Source: Enterobacteriaceae bacterium B14 (GTDB lineage Bacteria; Pseudomonadota; Gammaproteobacteria; Enterobacterales; Enterobacteriaceae). Taken from it: a DNA stretch of 64,000 bases. The translations under genes and the position numbers were made by a program. Below the pieces are notes generated by a model, which saw only the letters and a program-made list of their open reading frames with translations, had not been told where the DNA came from and made no database searches. The stretch covers positions 62,001 to 126,000 of the forward strand of contig DF158887.1 in the NCBI GenBank assembly GCA_000307305.1. Reading direction: 5' to 3'. The first letter of the stretch is position 1. Every line of letters starts with the position of its first letter. Below are positions 1 through 9,573 of the stretch, in pieces.

Positions 1-1195
1 GGATACTCCCTTTTTCAACGGGATAGTAGCCCATAAGTAAGTTAGCTAACGTACTCTTACCGCTACCAGTATGACCCACCAAGGCCACAAACCCACGAGA
101 TGGCACAGATAGCGAGATATGCTGTAAGACGGCTCGGCCTTCTCTATATGAGAACGTAAGGTCATTAACCTCAATACTCCCGCTCTTCAGCAACTGAGCA
201 TCTTCACCATAATGCTGCTGCGGTGCATCCATCAGCTCAAAAATACGCTCACCTGCAACCGCCGCCTGCTGCAAAATGGTCAGCTGTGAAGTCAGTTCAA
301 TAAGCGGTTCATTCAAGCGGCTCAAATAGTTGATAAAGGCATACAGAACCCCAACCCCCACGCTACCTGCCGGACTCACCCCAAACATCAACAGCAATCC
401 GCTCAATATCACGGCAAACAGCAGGCTGAGCAACGGACGAAGCAAGAACCCCTCTAGCCGCAGTGTCTTCATTCGGGCGTGATAGTGAGAGCGGCTAGAA
501 TCCAACATCTTCTTCCCAAACCACTCTTGCTGCCTAAATTGCTGAATGACACCCATGCCATTGATGGTTTCATTAAAACCGTTATTTATCTCCGCTAACA
601 AGCTCCTCACCCGACGAACCACTGGCGTACTGTAGTGGTTATATAGCGCCATCAGCACCATTACCGCAGGGAAGATACAGATAGAGATAAGCGCCATCCG
701 CCAATCGAGGCTAAACATAGCAACCAACATCGCCCCCACCAATGCCGCGCTGCGCAACACGGTAGAGACTACGGTGACATAGAGATCTCGAATCACTTCC
801 GTATCGTTAGTCACTCGTGAAATAAGTTGCCCCACAGGCTGAGTATCAAACGAAGACAACGGCTGCCTCAGTGCAGCATCCATCACGTCACTACGTAAGC
901 GCTGTACCACGCCCACCGCCGCACGGTTAAACAGGATAGCCTGTATGTAATTAAGAGATGCCGCTGATATTTGTAGCAGGAGATAAACCGCAGCCAGCCC
1001 TATCACTTTCCCCAACGGCAGATTGCCCGTTGTTACCATGTTATCGATGAAATAGCTGATAAGAAGCGGCCCACAGACTTCGGCGATAGCCGCAACCCAT
1101 AGGAGTAATACCGCCTGAGTTAATGGTTTTTTATACGCCGTCCCGTAAGAAAAAAGTCGCTTAAGCGTCGGCCAAATATGTTGAAATTTACGCAT
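1..1195 (-). CDS. mdlB: MdlB-type ABC exporter subunit, 3' end outside window
   Basis: This is the N-terminal two thirds of a half-size ABC exporter (about 398 codons visible); the gene continues past base 1. I read it by hand because it has no stop codon inside the window. It starts [18 protein letters not shown], has a transmembrane domain typical of type IV exporters, and reaches the Walker A motif (GHTGSGKST) close to the window edge. The ATG at 1195 overlaps the mdlA stop by 8 bases, so translation of the two halves is coupled. Known family: MdlA/MdlB (also called SmdAB in Serratia) form a heterodimeric multidrug-type exporter in the inner membrane. The substrate is not shown by the sequence. 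Confidence 0.93.
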   Translation of the reverse strand, partial: MRKFQHIWPTLKRLFSYGTAYKKPLTQAVLLLWVAAIAEVCGPLLISYFIDNMVTTGNLPLGKVIGLAAVYLLLQISAASLNYIQAILFNRAAVGVVQRLRSDVMDAALRQPLSSFDTQPVGQLISRVTNDTEVIRDLYVTVVSTVLRSAALVGAMLVAMFSLDWRMALISICIFPAVMVLMALYNHYSTPVVRRVRSLLAEINNGFNETINGMGVIQQFRQQEWFGKKMLDSSRSHYHARMKTLRLEGFLLRPLLSLLFAVILSGLLLMFGVSPAGSVGVGVLYAFINYLSRLNEPLIELTSQLTILQQAAVAGERIFELMDAPQQHYGEDAQLLKSGSIEVNDLTFSYREGRAVLQHISLSVPSRGFVALVGHTGSGKSTLANLLMGYYPVEKGSI

Positions 1196-2984
1196 TGGCT
1201 ACCTCTTCGCTCTCTTCTTCATCCAGTGCAGCCTCAAGCTGTTGATAGCGATACATGTCGCTGTACCAACCCGCTTGATGGGAAAGAAAATTATGGGTTC
1301 CACGCTGGGAGACACTCGCTTTTTGTAATACCAAGATTTCATTGGCTTCAGTTAAAGCCGATAGTCGATGGGCACTGATAATAATGGTTCGGTTTTCACC
1401 CCAGCCACGCAAATTATGCAATATCTGGAACTCAGTCCTGCCATCAACGGCAGACAGTGCATCATCCAGAATCAAAATTTCAGCATCTAACAGCAGTGCA
1501 CGGGCAATGGAGATCCGCTGTTTCTGCCCACCGGATAGCATGACCCCTCTCTCTCCTACCTCAGTCTCATAGCCTTGAGGAAGTTGCAGAATATCGTCGT
1601 GCACACAGGCCAGTCTGGCTGCCTCTTCGATCTGCTCCTGAGTGGCATCCGGCTTGCCTAATGCAATATTACGGGCGACGCTATCAGAGAAGAGGAATGG
1701 CGTTTGGCTAACCACAGACAAGCGCGCCCGCCAATCATCCAGCTTAAGCTCGGTGAGCGGGAAACCTTGATAGCAAATCTTGCCATCGGTCACGTCAAAC
1801 TGACGTTGGATAAGTGCCAGAAGGGTACTTTTCCCTGAGCCGGTTGGGCCACATAGCCCCAACATTTGCCCCGGTTGCAGTGAGAACTGAATATCGTGTA
1901 GCGTGACTTTGTCATCTTCTACGTTGTCTTCGTTATCGTTGCCCCTTTGTACGTAGTTAAAACGCTGAATATCCACATCTAAAACACCTCGGCAATCAGT
2001 GAGCAAGCGCTCACCATCAACCACTTCTGGTGCCAGTTCCAGTAAGCTGATTATCCGGCTGTAAGCAGCACTACCACGTTCAACAATGTTGAACATCCAT
2101 GCCAGTGCTAACATAGGCCAGATCATTAGCCCCAGATACATCACAAAGCTGGTAAGCTCACCTAGCGTTAATTTGCCATGTACCACCATCCAGCTACCGC
2201 CACCGATAGCCAGCATGTTTGCCATCGAGATAGCGATATAAATCGTTGGGTTAAAACGCGCATCCACTCTAGCAACGCGCATGTTTTTCTCACCCGTATC
2301 TTTGGCGATGTTTGAAAACTGTTCTGATTGACGATCTTCCAAGCCAAACGCTTTGATCATGCGGATACTGGTCAAGCTCTCCTGCGTTTGATCGTTGAGA
2401 GAAGAGAAGGCCGCCTGCGCGGTCTTAAAACGGTTATGCAGTTGATCACCATAGCGTTTGATGAAGATAGCCATAACTGGCATCGGCAACAGTGAAAGTA
2501 AGGTTAGTTCCCAGCTAATCTGTGTACTCATCACAAACAGGACGACTAGCCCCATCACCAATGAGTCGACGAGAGTAAGTACCCCCTCACCTGCGGCAAA
2601 CACCACACGGTCAACATCGTTTGTTGCACGAGCAATCAAGTCACCAGTACGGTAGCGAAGGTAGAAACCAGGATGTTGGCGGCTTAGCTGGTGGTAAAAA
2701 TCATCACGCAGTTCCACGGCTAATTTGTAAGATGCCCCAAATAGCAATACTCGCCATACATAGCGTAAGAGATAGACAATCAACGCCGTAAACAGCATCA
2801 ACGCGACCCATGCTAGCAGCATCTTTGTACTCATTGTCCCTGTGCTTACACCATCAATAATGATGCCCACAAGCTTGGGAGGAAGGAGTTGTAACACAGC
2901 AATAATAATAAGCAGCGTAACCGCACCAAGGTAACGGCGCCACTCCCGGCGAAAATACCAGCCGAGTTGTACAAACAGTCTCAC
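1188..2984 (-). CDS. mdlA: MdlA-type ABC exporter subunit
   Basis: A 598-residue half-transporter with an N-terminal membrane domain (start [20 protein letters not shown]) and a C-terminal nucleotide-binding domain. Visible motifs are Walker A (GPTGSGKST, near residue 380), the LSGGQKQR signature and Walker B ([12 protein letters not shown]). The start is a GTG at 2984, which matches the N terminus of the E. coli protein. Length and sequence agree with the family. It is the partner of mdlB, with which it overlaps by 8 bases, and the two presumably form a heterodimeric inner-membrane exporter. A short acidic insertion (DNEDNVEDD) lies between the membrane and ATPase domains. Substrate unknown. 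Confidence 0.95.
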   Translation of the reverse strand: MRLFVQLGWYFRREWRRYLGAVTLLIIIAVLQLLPPKLVGIIIDGVSTGTMSTKMLLAWVALMLFTALIVYLLRYVWRVLLFGASYKLAVELRDDFYHQLSRQHPGFYLRYRTGDLIARATNDVDRVVFAAGEGVLTLVDSLVMGLVVLFVMSTQISWELTLLSLLPMPVMAIFIKRYGDQLHNRFKTAQAAFSSLNDQTQESLTSIRMIKAFGLEDRQSEQFSNIAKDTGEKNMRVARVDARFNPTIYIAISMANMLAIGGGSWMVVHGKLTLGELTSFVMYLGLMIWPMLALAWMFNIVERGSAAYSRIISLLELAPEVVDGERLLTDCRGVLDVDIQRFNYVQRGNDNEDNVEDDKVTLHDIQFSLQPGQMLGLCGPTGSGKSTLLALIQRQFDVTDGKICYQGFPLTELKLDDWRARLSVVSQTPFLFSDSVARNIALGKPDATQEQIEEAARLACVHDDILQLPQGYETEVGERGVMLSGGQKQRISIARALLLDAEILILDDALSAVDGRTEFQILHNLRGWGENRTIIISAHRLSALTEANEILVLQKASVSQRGTHNFLSHQAGWYSDMYRYQQLEAALDEEESEEVANA

Positions 2985-3128
2985 CCAGATTTATTCCATT
3001 ATGTTGCCATCAGGCATATTTTAGAGGCGATCGATATAGTGCAAAAACATATGCAGCGATATCCGCTTATTCAGCACATGCTTCAATTCTACATGACTTG
3101 ATATAAAGTTATGTGGCGTAAAATGACA

Positions 3129-3590
3129 CTACTCAGGTACAGGCAGCACCGTCGTATATTTGATTTTTTCCATTGCAAAACTCGACGTTACATTGCTTAA
3201 ACCTTTAACGCCGTTCACTAACTTCTTATAAAAATTATCGTAGCTTTTCATATCAGCCACATGCACCTGCATCAGATAATCGTATTCACCAGCCATACGA
3301 TAGAAAGCTAAAACTTCTGGCATCTGCTCTACCACCTGAACAAATTGCTGATACCACTCACTACTATGATGTTGTGTTTTGATCATGACAAATGCTGTGA
3401 GTGCTAACCCCAATTTATCGCTATCCAATAGCGCTACTCGCCCACGAATATAGCCTTCATCTTCTAGACGCTTTAAACGTTTCCAGCATGGTGTTGAAGT
3501 TAGATTTACGCTTTCAGACAGCGCCTGTAGGGACAGAGTGCAATCCTGCTGAAGTGACCCTAAGAGCTTACGGTCAATTTTATCTAGCAT
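3129..3590 (-). CDS. decR: DecR/CyuR, Lrp-family cysteine-responsive regulator
   Basis: A 153-residue Lrp/AsnC-type regulator with an N-terminal winged helix ([17 protein letters not shown]...) and a C-terminal ligand-binding RAM domain. It is very close to E. coli DecR (YbaO, CyuR), which activates cysteine detoxification genes when cysteine is high. I chose the ATG at 3590 rather than the in-frame ATG at 3602, because a GAGGTG ribosome site lies 5 bases upstream and E. coli DecR starts at the same residue. It is divergent from the cysteine-desulfhydrase-like gene at 3714, so the 123-bp gap between them probably carries its operator. Confidence 0.93.
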   Translation of the reverse strand: MLDKIDRKLLGSLQQDCTLSLQALSESVNLTSTPCWKRLKRLEDEGYIRGRVALLDSDKLGLALTAFVMIKTQHHSSEWYQQFVQVVEQMPEVLAFYRMAGEYDYLMQVHVADMKSYDNFYKKLVNGVKGLSNVTSSFAMEKIKYTTVLPVPE

Positions 3591-3713
3591 AACGCACCTC
3601 ATTAGAATAATTTTCTACAAAATAGCGCAAAGAAAGGAAAAATAGAAACGTTTTTCCCTATCAATACCGTTAATCTACTCTCATTGTGACTTTATCTAAA
3701 TGAGGCTACTTCG

Positions 3714-4754
3714 ATGACAAGTACTTGGGTAAAAAACGCTATCAGCGAGATTGATGCAGATTACCAACGTTCTGCTGATACTCATCTCATTCGTATCAGT
3801 TTGCCCGAGTTTCCCGGCATCTATTTTTACTTAAAAGATGAAAGTACTCATCCGACAGGTAGCTTGAAACATCGTTTGGCCCGCTCACTTTTTTTATATG
3901 GTCTGTGCAACGGCTGGATAAATCAGGACACGACTATTATCGAAGCCTCCTCTGGGAGTACCGCCGTATCGGAAGCCTATTTTGCCCGGTTATTAGGCCT
4001 ACCTTTTATTGCTGTCATGCCCAAATGCACTGCCAAACGTAAAATCGAACAAATCGAATTCTACGGTGGTCAGTGCCATTTAGTTGAGCATTCATCACAG
4101 ATTTACGCTGCATCCGAACATTTAGCCAAGACACTAAACGGCCACTATATGGATCAGTTCACTTACGCTGAAAGAGCCACTGACTGGCGTGGCAATAACA
4201 ATATTGCAGATAGTATCTTTCGCCAGATGGAACGGGAACCCTTCACAACGCCGAAGTACATTGTTATGAGCGCTGGCACGGGAGGAACCTCCGCAACGCT
4301 AGGCCGTTACATTCACTATCAGGGATACGATACGCAGTTGGTCGTTGTTGACCCTGAGCATTCCGTTTTCTATGACTGCTACCAGAACCACGATTGCAGC
4401 CTGACTGGGGAAAAAAGCAGCCGCATTGAAGGTATTGGCCGCCCACGCGCCGAGCCCTCTTTTATTCCTGCCGTTATCGATAGCATGATAAAAGTACCAG
4501 ATGCCGCCAGTATCGCCACCATTCACTGGTTGCACAACATTCTAGGTAGAAAGGTAGGGGCATCAACAGGAACGAATGTGTGGGGTGCGCTTCAACTCGC
4601 CAAACAGATGAGAGAGAAAAAGGAAACTGGCGCTATCGTGACACTGCTTTGTGACAGCGGCGAGCGCTACTTGGATACCTATTACAATACAGAGTGGGTG
4701 GCTAATAACATTGGTTCTCTCGCCCCTTATACCCAACAGTTACAAGACCTTTGA
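3714..4754 (+). CDS. cdsH: PLP-dependent cysteine desulfhydrase/cysteine synthase-family enzyme (CdsH-like)
   Basis: A 346-residue fold-type II PLP enzyme. Visible features are the PLP lysine in PTGSLKHR (Lys52), the substrate loop SSGSTAVS (about residues 79-86) and the glycine-rich phosphate loop [12 protein letters not shown] (about residue 185). It resembles cysteine synthase and cystathionine beta-synthase. The position next to decR matches Salmonella cdsH (STM0458), reported as a cysteine-inducible cysteine desulfhydrase that converts cysteine to pyruvate, sulfide and ammonia. The family is from the sequence; the desulfhydrase role is inferred from homology and context. Start ATG is preceded by a GAGG site. 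Soluble cytoplasmic enzyme, apparently monocistronic. Confidence 0.8.
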   Translation: MTSTWVKNAISEIDADYQRSADTHLIRISLPEFPGIYFYLKDESTHPTGSLKHRLARSLFLYGLCNGWINQDTTIIEASSGSTAVSEAYFARLLGLPFIAVMPKCTAKRKIEQIEFYGGQCHLVEHSSQIYAASEHLAKTLNGHYMDQFTYAERATDWRGNNNIADSIFRQMEREPFTTPKYIVMSAGTGGTSATLGRYIHYQGYDTQLVVVDPEHSVFYDCYQNHDCSLTGEKSSRIEGIGRPRAEPSFIPAVIDSMIKVPDAASIATIHWLHNILGRKVGASTGTNVWGALQLAKQMREKKETGAIVTLLCDSGERYLDTYYNTEWVANNIGSLAPYTQQLQDL

Positions 4755-4756
4755 TC

Positions 4757-4789
4757 AATAAAAAGACCGGGGAGGATAGCCTGCCCGGT
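4757..4789 (-). terminator. Candidate intrinsic terminator after cof
   Basis: Inverted repeat ACCGGG (4766-4771) and CCCGGT (4784-4789), followed on the minus strand by CTTTTTATT. It lies about 107 bases beyond the cof stop codon. On the plus strand no T tract follows, so it fits cof better than the convergent cdsH-like gene. The 6-bp stem is short, hence modest confidence. Confidence 0.45.
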
Positions 4790-4833
4790 GTGCTGAAAAA
4801 ACGTTTTACTATTCGGGGGAACAAGTAAAACTA

Positions 4834-4884
4834 GGTGAACGCAGCCAATATCGTGTAACAAACTCAAAAGATTAAAATGTATTA
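4834..4884. repeat. Degenerate half-copy of the TATACTC-type palindromic repeat
   Basis: The minus strand reads TACATTTTAATCTTTTGAGT followed by a GGCTGCGTTCAC block. This resembles one arm plus the inner part of the palindromic repeats seen at 17114-17219 and 20139-20263 in this window. Only one half is recognisable and the match is by eye. The segment is non-coding, between the convergent cdsH-like gene and cof. Confidence 0.3.
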
Positions 4885-4896
4885 TTGCAATCAGGG

Positions 4897-5688
4897 TTAC
4901 AGAAATAAGCGTTGTAGATAACGCGCAACGCCCTGCTCACTACATGAGCCAATCACTTCTAAATGCGGCAAACTCTCTTTTAGACGGGGCAGCGCATTTC
5001 CCATGACACACCCCTTCCCGACACTCTCTAGCATCTCTTTATCATTCATTGCATCCCCGAAGGCGATACAGCGGGAGAGTGGGATATCAATAGATTCACA
5101 CAGCTTTGTTAACGCGGTGCCTTTGTTGCAATGCCTCGGCAGAACCTCTAAAAATGTCGACGAGGAGAAACAGAGATCAGCTCGTTCGCCAAAATGTGCA
5201 ATCAGTCTCTGCTCCAGTTTGGTCAACTCATCGTAGTCACTGCTGAAACACACCTTACTGATGCCCTGCCCAGCCAGATCAGAAAACTTCATAATCTGAT
5301 AGTGAAACCCGCTGAATTGATGAGGAATCAACACCTCCGGCTGAGCAAACTCCACAATCCAGCCTTCGTCACAGAAAGCATGGGATTTAGCCCGAGTCTG
5401 CCAACGGTCGCTCAGTGTTTCTGTCGCAACATCTTCAGGCAGATCGACACTGTCTAGGTGGTTTCCCTGATAATCCAGCGTCCGTGTGCCATTACCGCCG
5501 ATGATATAGCCCTGTAGCCCTAAACGCTTGAGGATCATCTGTACTTCGAGATGGTGGCGACCCGTAGCAAAAACCAGTTTTACGCCGCTGTCGGCAAGCC
5601 GCTGTAACGTGGATAGCGTTTCTGGTGCAACTAGGTGGTCTGGCCCAAGTAGTGTTCCATCCATATCAAATGCAGCTAGCTGGTACAT
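4897..5688 (-). CDS. cof: Cof, HAD-family HMP-PP phosphatase
   Basis: A 263-residue HAD-superfamily (Cof subfamily) hydrolase. The nucleophile motif AAFDMDGTLLGPD is at the N terminus, and the C-terminal acidic motif FGDAMNDKEM coordinates magnesium. E. coli Cof hydrolyses 4-amino-2-methyl-5-hydroxymethylpyrimidine pyrophosphate and other sugar or coenzyme phosphates. I chose the ATG at 5688 because GAGAGGAGAAGGC directly precedes it and E. coli Cof begins at the same place. A longer in-frame reading to 5769 adds 27 residues without family support. The gene is divergent from ybaE, as in E. coli. Confidence 0.93.
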   Translation of the reverse strand: MYQLAAFDMDGTLLGPDHLVAPETLSTLQRLADSGVKLVFATGRHHLEVQMILKRLGLQGYIIGGNGTRTLDYQGNHLDSVDLPEDVATETLSDRWQTRAKSHAFCDEGWIVEFAQPEVLIPHQFSGFHYQIMKFSDLAGQGISKVCFSSDYDELTKLEQRLIAHFGERADLCFSSSTFLEVLPRHCNKGTALTKLCESIDIPLSRCIAFGDAMNDKEMLESVGKGCVMGNALPRLKESLPHLEVIGSCSEQGVARYLQRLFL

Positions 5689-5790
5689 GCCTTCTCCTCT
5701 CGATAGCATTTCTCTTCCAATTGATGCAGTATGGCCTGAGTATTGCGGAAGTAATAGTGAACAATTCATTTAAATAGTTCCGGTTTTATT

Positions 5791-7500
5791 ATGCGACTCA
5801 TTCACAGATTAACTCAATATCAACGCTTATATCTGCAAGCAGGGAGTGCGCCCTATCTCACCACTGTAGGCGAGCTGGCGACTATTCTCTACTGTAGTGA
5901 ACGCCATACTCGCACACTTTTATTACAGCTTCAGGAGTCTGGCTGGCTTCTTTGGCAATCTCAAGCCGGAAGAGGTAAGCGCGCTACGCTCACTTGTCTT
6001 AAAAACCCTGAACGGTTAAAAACCGATTTATTACAACGCTTCTTACAACGGGGCGACAGACAGAGCGCACTTCAGCTCACAGAGCTAGAACCCCATCAGT
6101 TACAGACCCTGCTAGCACCCCATATGGGTGGGCAATGGCAAGCAAATACACCCACGCTTCGCATTCCGTTTTACCGCCCTTTAGAAACACCTTACCCTTT
6201 GACGCTAACTGGTCGTGCTGAGCAGCATCTGGCTCAGACTATCTATGCAGGTCTCACTCAATTTATTAGCGGTTGTTCAGAACCCCAGCCAGATCTCGCT
6301 CATCATTGGGAAATCAGCAAGGATGGCCTACGTTGGCATTTTCTTTTACGTAGCCAGCTTCGTTGGCATAACGGGCAACCCATGGAAGTGGGGCAGATTT
6401 TAGAAGCGCTAAATATGCTACGCAGGCATCCCGTTAGCCAACACTGCTTTAGCAATGTCGAAGAGATGAGCCAGCCACACGCTCGCTGTCTGAGATTTAC
6501 ACTTAAGCAACCCGATTATTGGCTAGCACATCGGCTTGCAGAATTACCTTGCCGGTTAACTCACCCGCAGCATCCCGAAATCGGGGCGGGCGCATTCAAG
6601 ATGGCCATTCAAAGCCCAACGCTATGGCGGATAGAGCCACATCCCTATTACCATTTGCAACGCCCCTTTATTGAGGCGATTGAATATTGGATCTCTCCTG
6701 AACTCTTTCACAAAGCCCCTCAGTTTAGTTGCAGGCACCCTATCAGAATCACGCTTGGGCAACAGGAAGAAGCAGAAAAGCGACCAATGCAAAGCAGTAC
6801 CAGCTTAGGGTTTTGCTATCTCGCCATAAATCTTCAGCGTAAAAACCTTAATCAACAGCAAGCCAGAAGGCTGTTAGCAGTAATCAGCCATGCCAACATC
6901 CATACTCATCTCGCCGCACATCATAATGCGATTACCCCCTGCGATGAGCTGCTACCAGGCTGGCCACGCCCAGCAACGGAGTATGATCAAGCGCATTCAG
7001 ATATTCGCTTTCCTAACAAGTTACGCCTCCTCTACAATCCCCCTGTTGAGCTAGATGCAATAACAGAAAAAATACGGGACCTTCTAGCGGTGCTTGATTG
7101 CGAACTTGAAATTACCTATTCCGCAGAGAAGCGCTGGCAAAGTGCGGAGCAGTTAGACGCGTTTGACCTCATTCTTGGGGACAAAATGGTCGGTGAAGCA
7201 CCAGAGGCAACGCTAGAGAGTTGGTTGCGGCATGACCTATTATGGCAAGCTATTTTGCCAATAGATGAGTATTTACAGTGCAAAGAGACACTACTCGCAA
7301 TACAGCAAAATGCCATCGAGTCAGCCCGTTTTCAGGCACTGCGTACTTATTATCAGCACCTGATGGAAGAGAGTTATTTTACACCGCTGTTTAACTACCA
7401 ATACCAGCTCATTACACCGCCTGGTGTTAATGGTATAAAGTTAACGGCTTATGGTTGGTTTGATTTCTGCCAAGCGTGGTTACCGCCACCGCTGGATTAA
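5791..7500 (+). CDS. ybaE: YbaE, SgrR-family solute-binding transcriptional regulator
   Basis: A 569-residue protein with an N-terminal winged-helix domain (about residues 1-115, including the recognisable CSERHTRTLLLQL) and a C-terminal domain of the periplasmic solute-binding (SBP_bac_5) fold. The domain order is that of SgrR, the regulator of glucose-phosphate stress. The location between cof and queC is that of E. coli ybaE, an SgrR paralogue of unknown function, so I use that name rather than sgrR. There is no signal peptide, so it is expected in the cytoplasm as a ligand-sensing regulator. No sgrS-like small RNA or setA lies beside it. Confidence 0.85.
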   Translation: MRLIHRLTQYQRLYLQAGSAPYLTTVGELATILYCSERHTRTLLLQLQESGWLLWQSQAGRGKRATLTCLKNPERLKTDLLQRFLQRGDRQSALQLTELEPHQLQTLLAPHMGGQWQANTPTLRIPFYRPLETPYPLTLTGRAEQHLAQTIYAGLTQFISGCSEPQPDLAHHWEISKDGLRWHFLLRSQLRWHNGQPMEVGQILEALNMLRRHPVSQHCFSNVEEMSQPHARCLRFTLKQPDYWLAHRLAELPCRLTHPQHPEIGAGAFKMAIQSPTLWRIEPHPYYHLQRPFIEAIEYWISPELFHKAPQFSCRHPIRITLGQQEEAEKRPMQSSTSLGFCYLAINLQRKNLNQQQARRLLAVISHANIHTHLAAHHNAITPCDELLPGWPRPATEYDQAHSDIRFPNKLRLLYNPPVELDAITEKIRDLLAVLDCELEITYSAEKRWQSAEQLDAFDLILGDKMVGEAPEATLESWLRHDLLWQAILPIDEYLQCKETLLAIQQNAIESARFQALRTYYQHLMEESYFTPLFNYQYQLITPPGVNGIKLTAYGWFDFCQAWLPPPLD

Positions 7501-7550
7501 CGTTATTATTCTGTTCTACTCACACATGGGTGTGCGACTTATTCCACAAT

Positions 7551-7570
7551 CAGGCTTTAGATAAAGCCTG
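7551..7570. promoter_or_regulatory. Perfect hairpin just upstream of queC
   Basis: CAGGCTTT and AAAGCCTG form a perfect 8-bp stem with a 4-base loop (AGAT), ending 15 bases before the queC ATG. There is no T tract, so it is not a normal terminator for ybaE. Its closeness to the ribosome site suggests it could act on queC translation or be an operator. It does not resemble a preQ1 riboswitch. Function not shown. Confidence 0.4.
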
Positions 7571-7585
7571 CCAAAGAGGTAGATT

Positions 7586-8275
7586 ATGCAACGTGCCGTT
7601 GTCGTTTTTAGCGGAGGCCAAGACTCTACGACATGCCTTATTCAAGCAATGAAGCAGTATCAGGAAGTACACTGTATTACTTTTGATTATGGGCAGCGCC
7701 ATCGCGCAGAAATTGAGGTAGCTGAGAAACTGGTAAAACAGTTAGGTGTTAAGGCACATAAAGTGTTAGATGCCACACTCTTGAATGAGTTAGCAATCAG
7801 CAGCCTAACCCGCGACAATATTCCCGTCCCTACTCAGGTAAACAATGGCATCCCAAACACCTTTGTACCCGGTAGAAACGTGCTATTTCTGACGCTGGCT
7901 GCCATCTATGCCTATCAAGTCGAAGCCGAGGCCGTGATTACTGGTGTGTGTGAAACCGATTTTTCCGGTTATCCCGACTGCCGTGATGAGTTTGTAAAAT
8001 CCCTCAATGCATCCGTTAATTTGGGCATGGCAAGCAACATTCGTTTCGAAACGCCTTTAATGTGGCTCAACAAGGCCGAAACTTGGGCGCTGGCCGATTA
8101 TTATCACCATTTGGATACGATTCGCCATAATACATTGACGTGCTACAACGGCATCCAAGGCGATGGCTGTGGAGAGTGCCCAGCTTGTCATTTACGTCAA
8201 AATGGCTTGGAGCAGTACATGTCACATAAAGAAGCAGTAATGCTCGATCTGAAAAAGAAGACAGGATTAAGTTAA
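7586..8275 (+). CDS. queC: QueC, 7-cyano-7-deazaguanine synthase
   Basis: A 229-residue cytoplasmic ATP-dependent enzyme that converts 7-carboxy-7-deazaguanine and ammonia to preQ0, a late step in queuosine precursor synthesis. The PP-loop motif SGGQDST is at residues 9-15. The C-terminal zinc site CGECPACH is present. Length agrees with E. coli QueC (231). The start ATG has an AGAGGT ribosome site. Two later queuosine genes (tgt, queA) are in this window at 54.9-57.2 kb, so the pathway is represented at two places. Confidence 0.97.
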   Translation: MQRAVVVFSGGQDSTTCLIQAMKQYQEVHCITFDYGQRHRAEIEVAEKLVKQLGVKAHKVLDATLLNELAISSLTRDNIPVPTQVNNGIPNTFVPGRNVLFLTLAAIYAYQVEAEAVITGVCETDFSGYPDCRDEFVKSLNASVNLGMASNIRFETPLMWLNKAETWALADYYHHLDTIRHNTLTCYNGIQGDGCGECPACHLRQNGLEQYMSHKEAVMLDLKKKTGLS

Positions 8276-8295
8276 GCGACAGCGTGTCTCAAGAC

Positions 8296-8322
8296 CAAGA
8301 TGTAGGATATTCCTACATCTTG
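8296..8322. other. Strong hairpin between convergent queC and LysR gene
   Basis: A perfect 12-bp stem: CAAGATGTAGGA (8296-8307) and TCCTACATCTTG (8311-8322) with a 3-base loop. Neither strand has a clear T tract directly after it, so it is not a canonical intrinsic terminator, although the position between two convergent genes suggests it helps end transcription or protects 3' ends. Confidence 0.5.
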
Positions 8323-8339
8323 AAAAACAGAAAATACAC

Positions 8340-9278
8340 TTATTCCCTTTTCTCTAGACCCGTTGCGTACCAATCAATATTTTGGCATTCCCAACGGAAA
8401 ACATCGATAAAGCGACGAGCAGATAATGTCAGAGGGGTCTTTCTTGGATAGATCAAACTGTAATCTGCTTTGGGCAGCGGGTCAGTAATGGGCATCATCT
8501 TGATTTTGCCCTCCATATCAAACGCCGACAAAGATGCTCTGGCTGCAACACAGATAAAATCGGATTTTAGAATGAGCTGAAGAGCTAGCATAGACGAATC
8601 ACTACGTACTGGTGCGTGTTTCAGCTCTCCGTATAACGCGACCAGCCATGACTCCAAATTTTTGTAATATCCCATCACAGTTGAAGGCAGAAACCATTTC
8701 GCATCATGTAACTGTTTTAATGACGTGCTGTTAATCAACGGGTGCCCATCTCTAGCAATAATGCCAAATGATGCACTAAACAGAGGTTCTTCGATAAATT
8801 CGGTCAGTGAAACATCTGAAGACATAGTGCCAATCGCAAAATCTAATTGCCCTGCCCGCATAGCAGGCAACAGTGATGAAAGCTGCCCTTCAACAACTGA
8901 GATAATCGTTTTCGGAAACTTCTTTTTGAACTGCTCCAATACAGATGGGAATATGGTGGTTGTTATCAGGGAAGAGAACCCCATAATAACACTTCCCTCA
9001 GAGGTGTTATTTATCTGTTCAATTTCATCTACGGCACGGTCGAGTTCGCCGAGGATCAACTGAATTCGCGCAGCGAAAGTTTTTCCTGCTTCAGTTAAAA
9101 CAATACCTCTGGAACCACGTTCCATCAGTGTAGTCCCCAACAAATGTTCTAATTCTCTCATACTACGTGTTAAAGCTGGCTGTGATTGGTTCATCGCTCG
9201 GGCTGCCGACCGAATACTGCCACAACGTATAACTTCTTGAAATACTTTCAATTGATGAAGTTTAGGTAAATATTTCAC
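8340..9278 (-). CDS. LysR-family transcriptional regulator (AbgR/TdcA-like)
   Basis: A LysR-type regulator of about 312 residues. It has an N-terminal helix-turn-helix (KVFQEVIRCGSIRSAARAM, then QSQPALTRSMRELE) and a C-terminal effector domain (FAIGTMSSDVSL region, GYYKNLESWL). It looks closest to AbgR and TdcA from memory; the target is unknown. I prefer the GTG at 9278, preceded by AGGTGCGAA, because the protein then starts like AbgR. An upstream ATG at 9320 with a GGAG site would add 14 residues. It interrupts the E. coli-like order queC-fadM, so it is an accessory gene. No metabolic gene is divergent from it; only a tiny ORF lies on the other strand. Confidence 0.8.
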   Translation of the reverse strand: MKYLPKLHQLKVFQEVIRCGSIRSAARAMNQSQPALTRSMRELEHLLGTTLMERGSRGIVLTEAGKTFAARIQLILGELDRAVDEIEQINNTSEGSVIMGFSSLITTTIFPSVLEQFKKKFPKTIISVVEGQLSSLLPAMRAGQLDFAIGTMSSDVSLTEFIEEPLFSASFGIIARDGHPLINSTSLKQLHDAKWFLPSTVMGYYKNLESWLVALYGELKHAPVRSDSSMLALQLILKSDFICVAARASLSAFDMEGKIKMMPITDPLPKADYSLIYPRKTPLTLSARRFIDVFRWECQNIDWYATGLEKRE

Positions 9279-9369
9279 TTCGCACCTATCAGCTTTAGTT
9301 ATCAAACATACGAAACCCATATCTCCACAAGTACAGAAAGGATTTATATCATTGGAAGGTTATCTGTTA

Positions 9370-9474
9370 ATGCTAAGCGATAAGGATGATTGTTTAGATA
9401 TTAAAGGATCAACAAAAGAACGGTTACAATTGAAGACACACACAGCAAACAATAAAAAAACAAACCTAGACTGA
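9370..9474 (+). CDS. Small ORF (34 aa) with its own terminator, function unknown
   Basis: An ORF read by hand, encoding a polar 34-residue peptide starting MLSDKDDCLDIKGSTKERL and rich in Lys, Asp and Asn. GGAAGG lies 10 bases before the ATG, and an in-frame TTG at 9352 preceded by AAGGA would add six residues. The stop codon lies inside the left arm of a strong plus-strand terminator (9471-9518). No other plus-strand gene explains that terminator. It could be a real small protein, a leader, a small RNA, or the stub of a lost gene divergent from the LysR regulator. I do not recognise the peptide. Confidence 0.35.
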   Translation: MLSDKDDCLDIKGSTKERLQLKTHTANNKKTNLD

Positions 9475-9518
9475 TACCTTATTCATAGCTTCGTGTTTAA
9501 GGTATCAGTTTTTTTTAT
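9471..9518 (+). terminator. Intrinsic terminator on plus strand
   Basis: CTGATACCTT (9471-9480) pairs with AAGGTATCAG (9499-9508), followed directly by eight T residues on the plus strand. It is a textbook intrinsic terminator for a plus-strand transcript starting in 9280-9470, where no normal-size gene exists. On the minus strand a T-rich stretch follows only after about nine bases, so it might weakly serve fadM as well. Confidence 0.8.
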
Positions 9519-9573
9519 ATAAAAAAATAGAACAGCCTTACAGTGACCAACATAGCCATGTGGAACTGCCCTT

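Noticed and set aside
5689-5769. 27-codon N-terminal extension of Cof, and similar extensions of PpiD, SecF, ClpP, NrdR and FadM
   Set aside because: Internal starts with good ribosome sites, or exact agreement with E. coli N termini, are more convincing than the longest open frames.
7501-7585. Possible preQ1 riboswitch before queC
   Set aside because: The hairpin is a simple perfect stem, without the A-rich tail pairing or pseudoknot expected of preQ1 aptamers.
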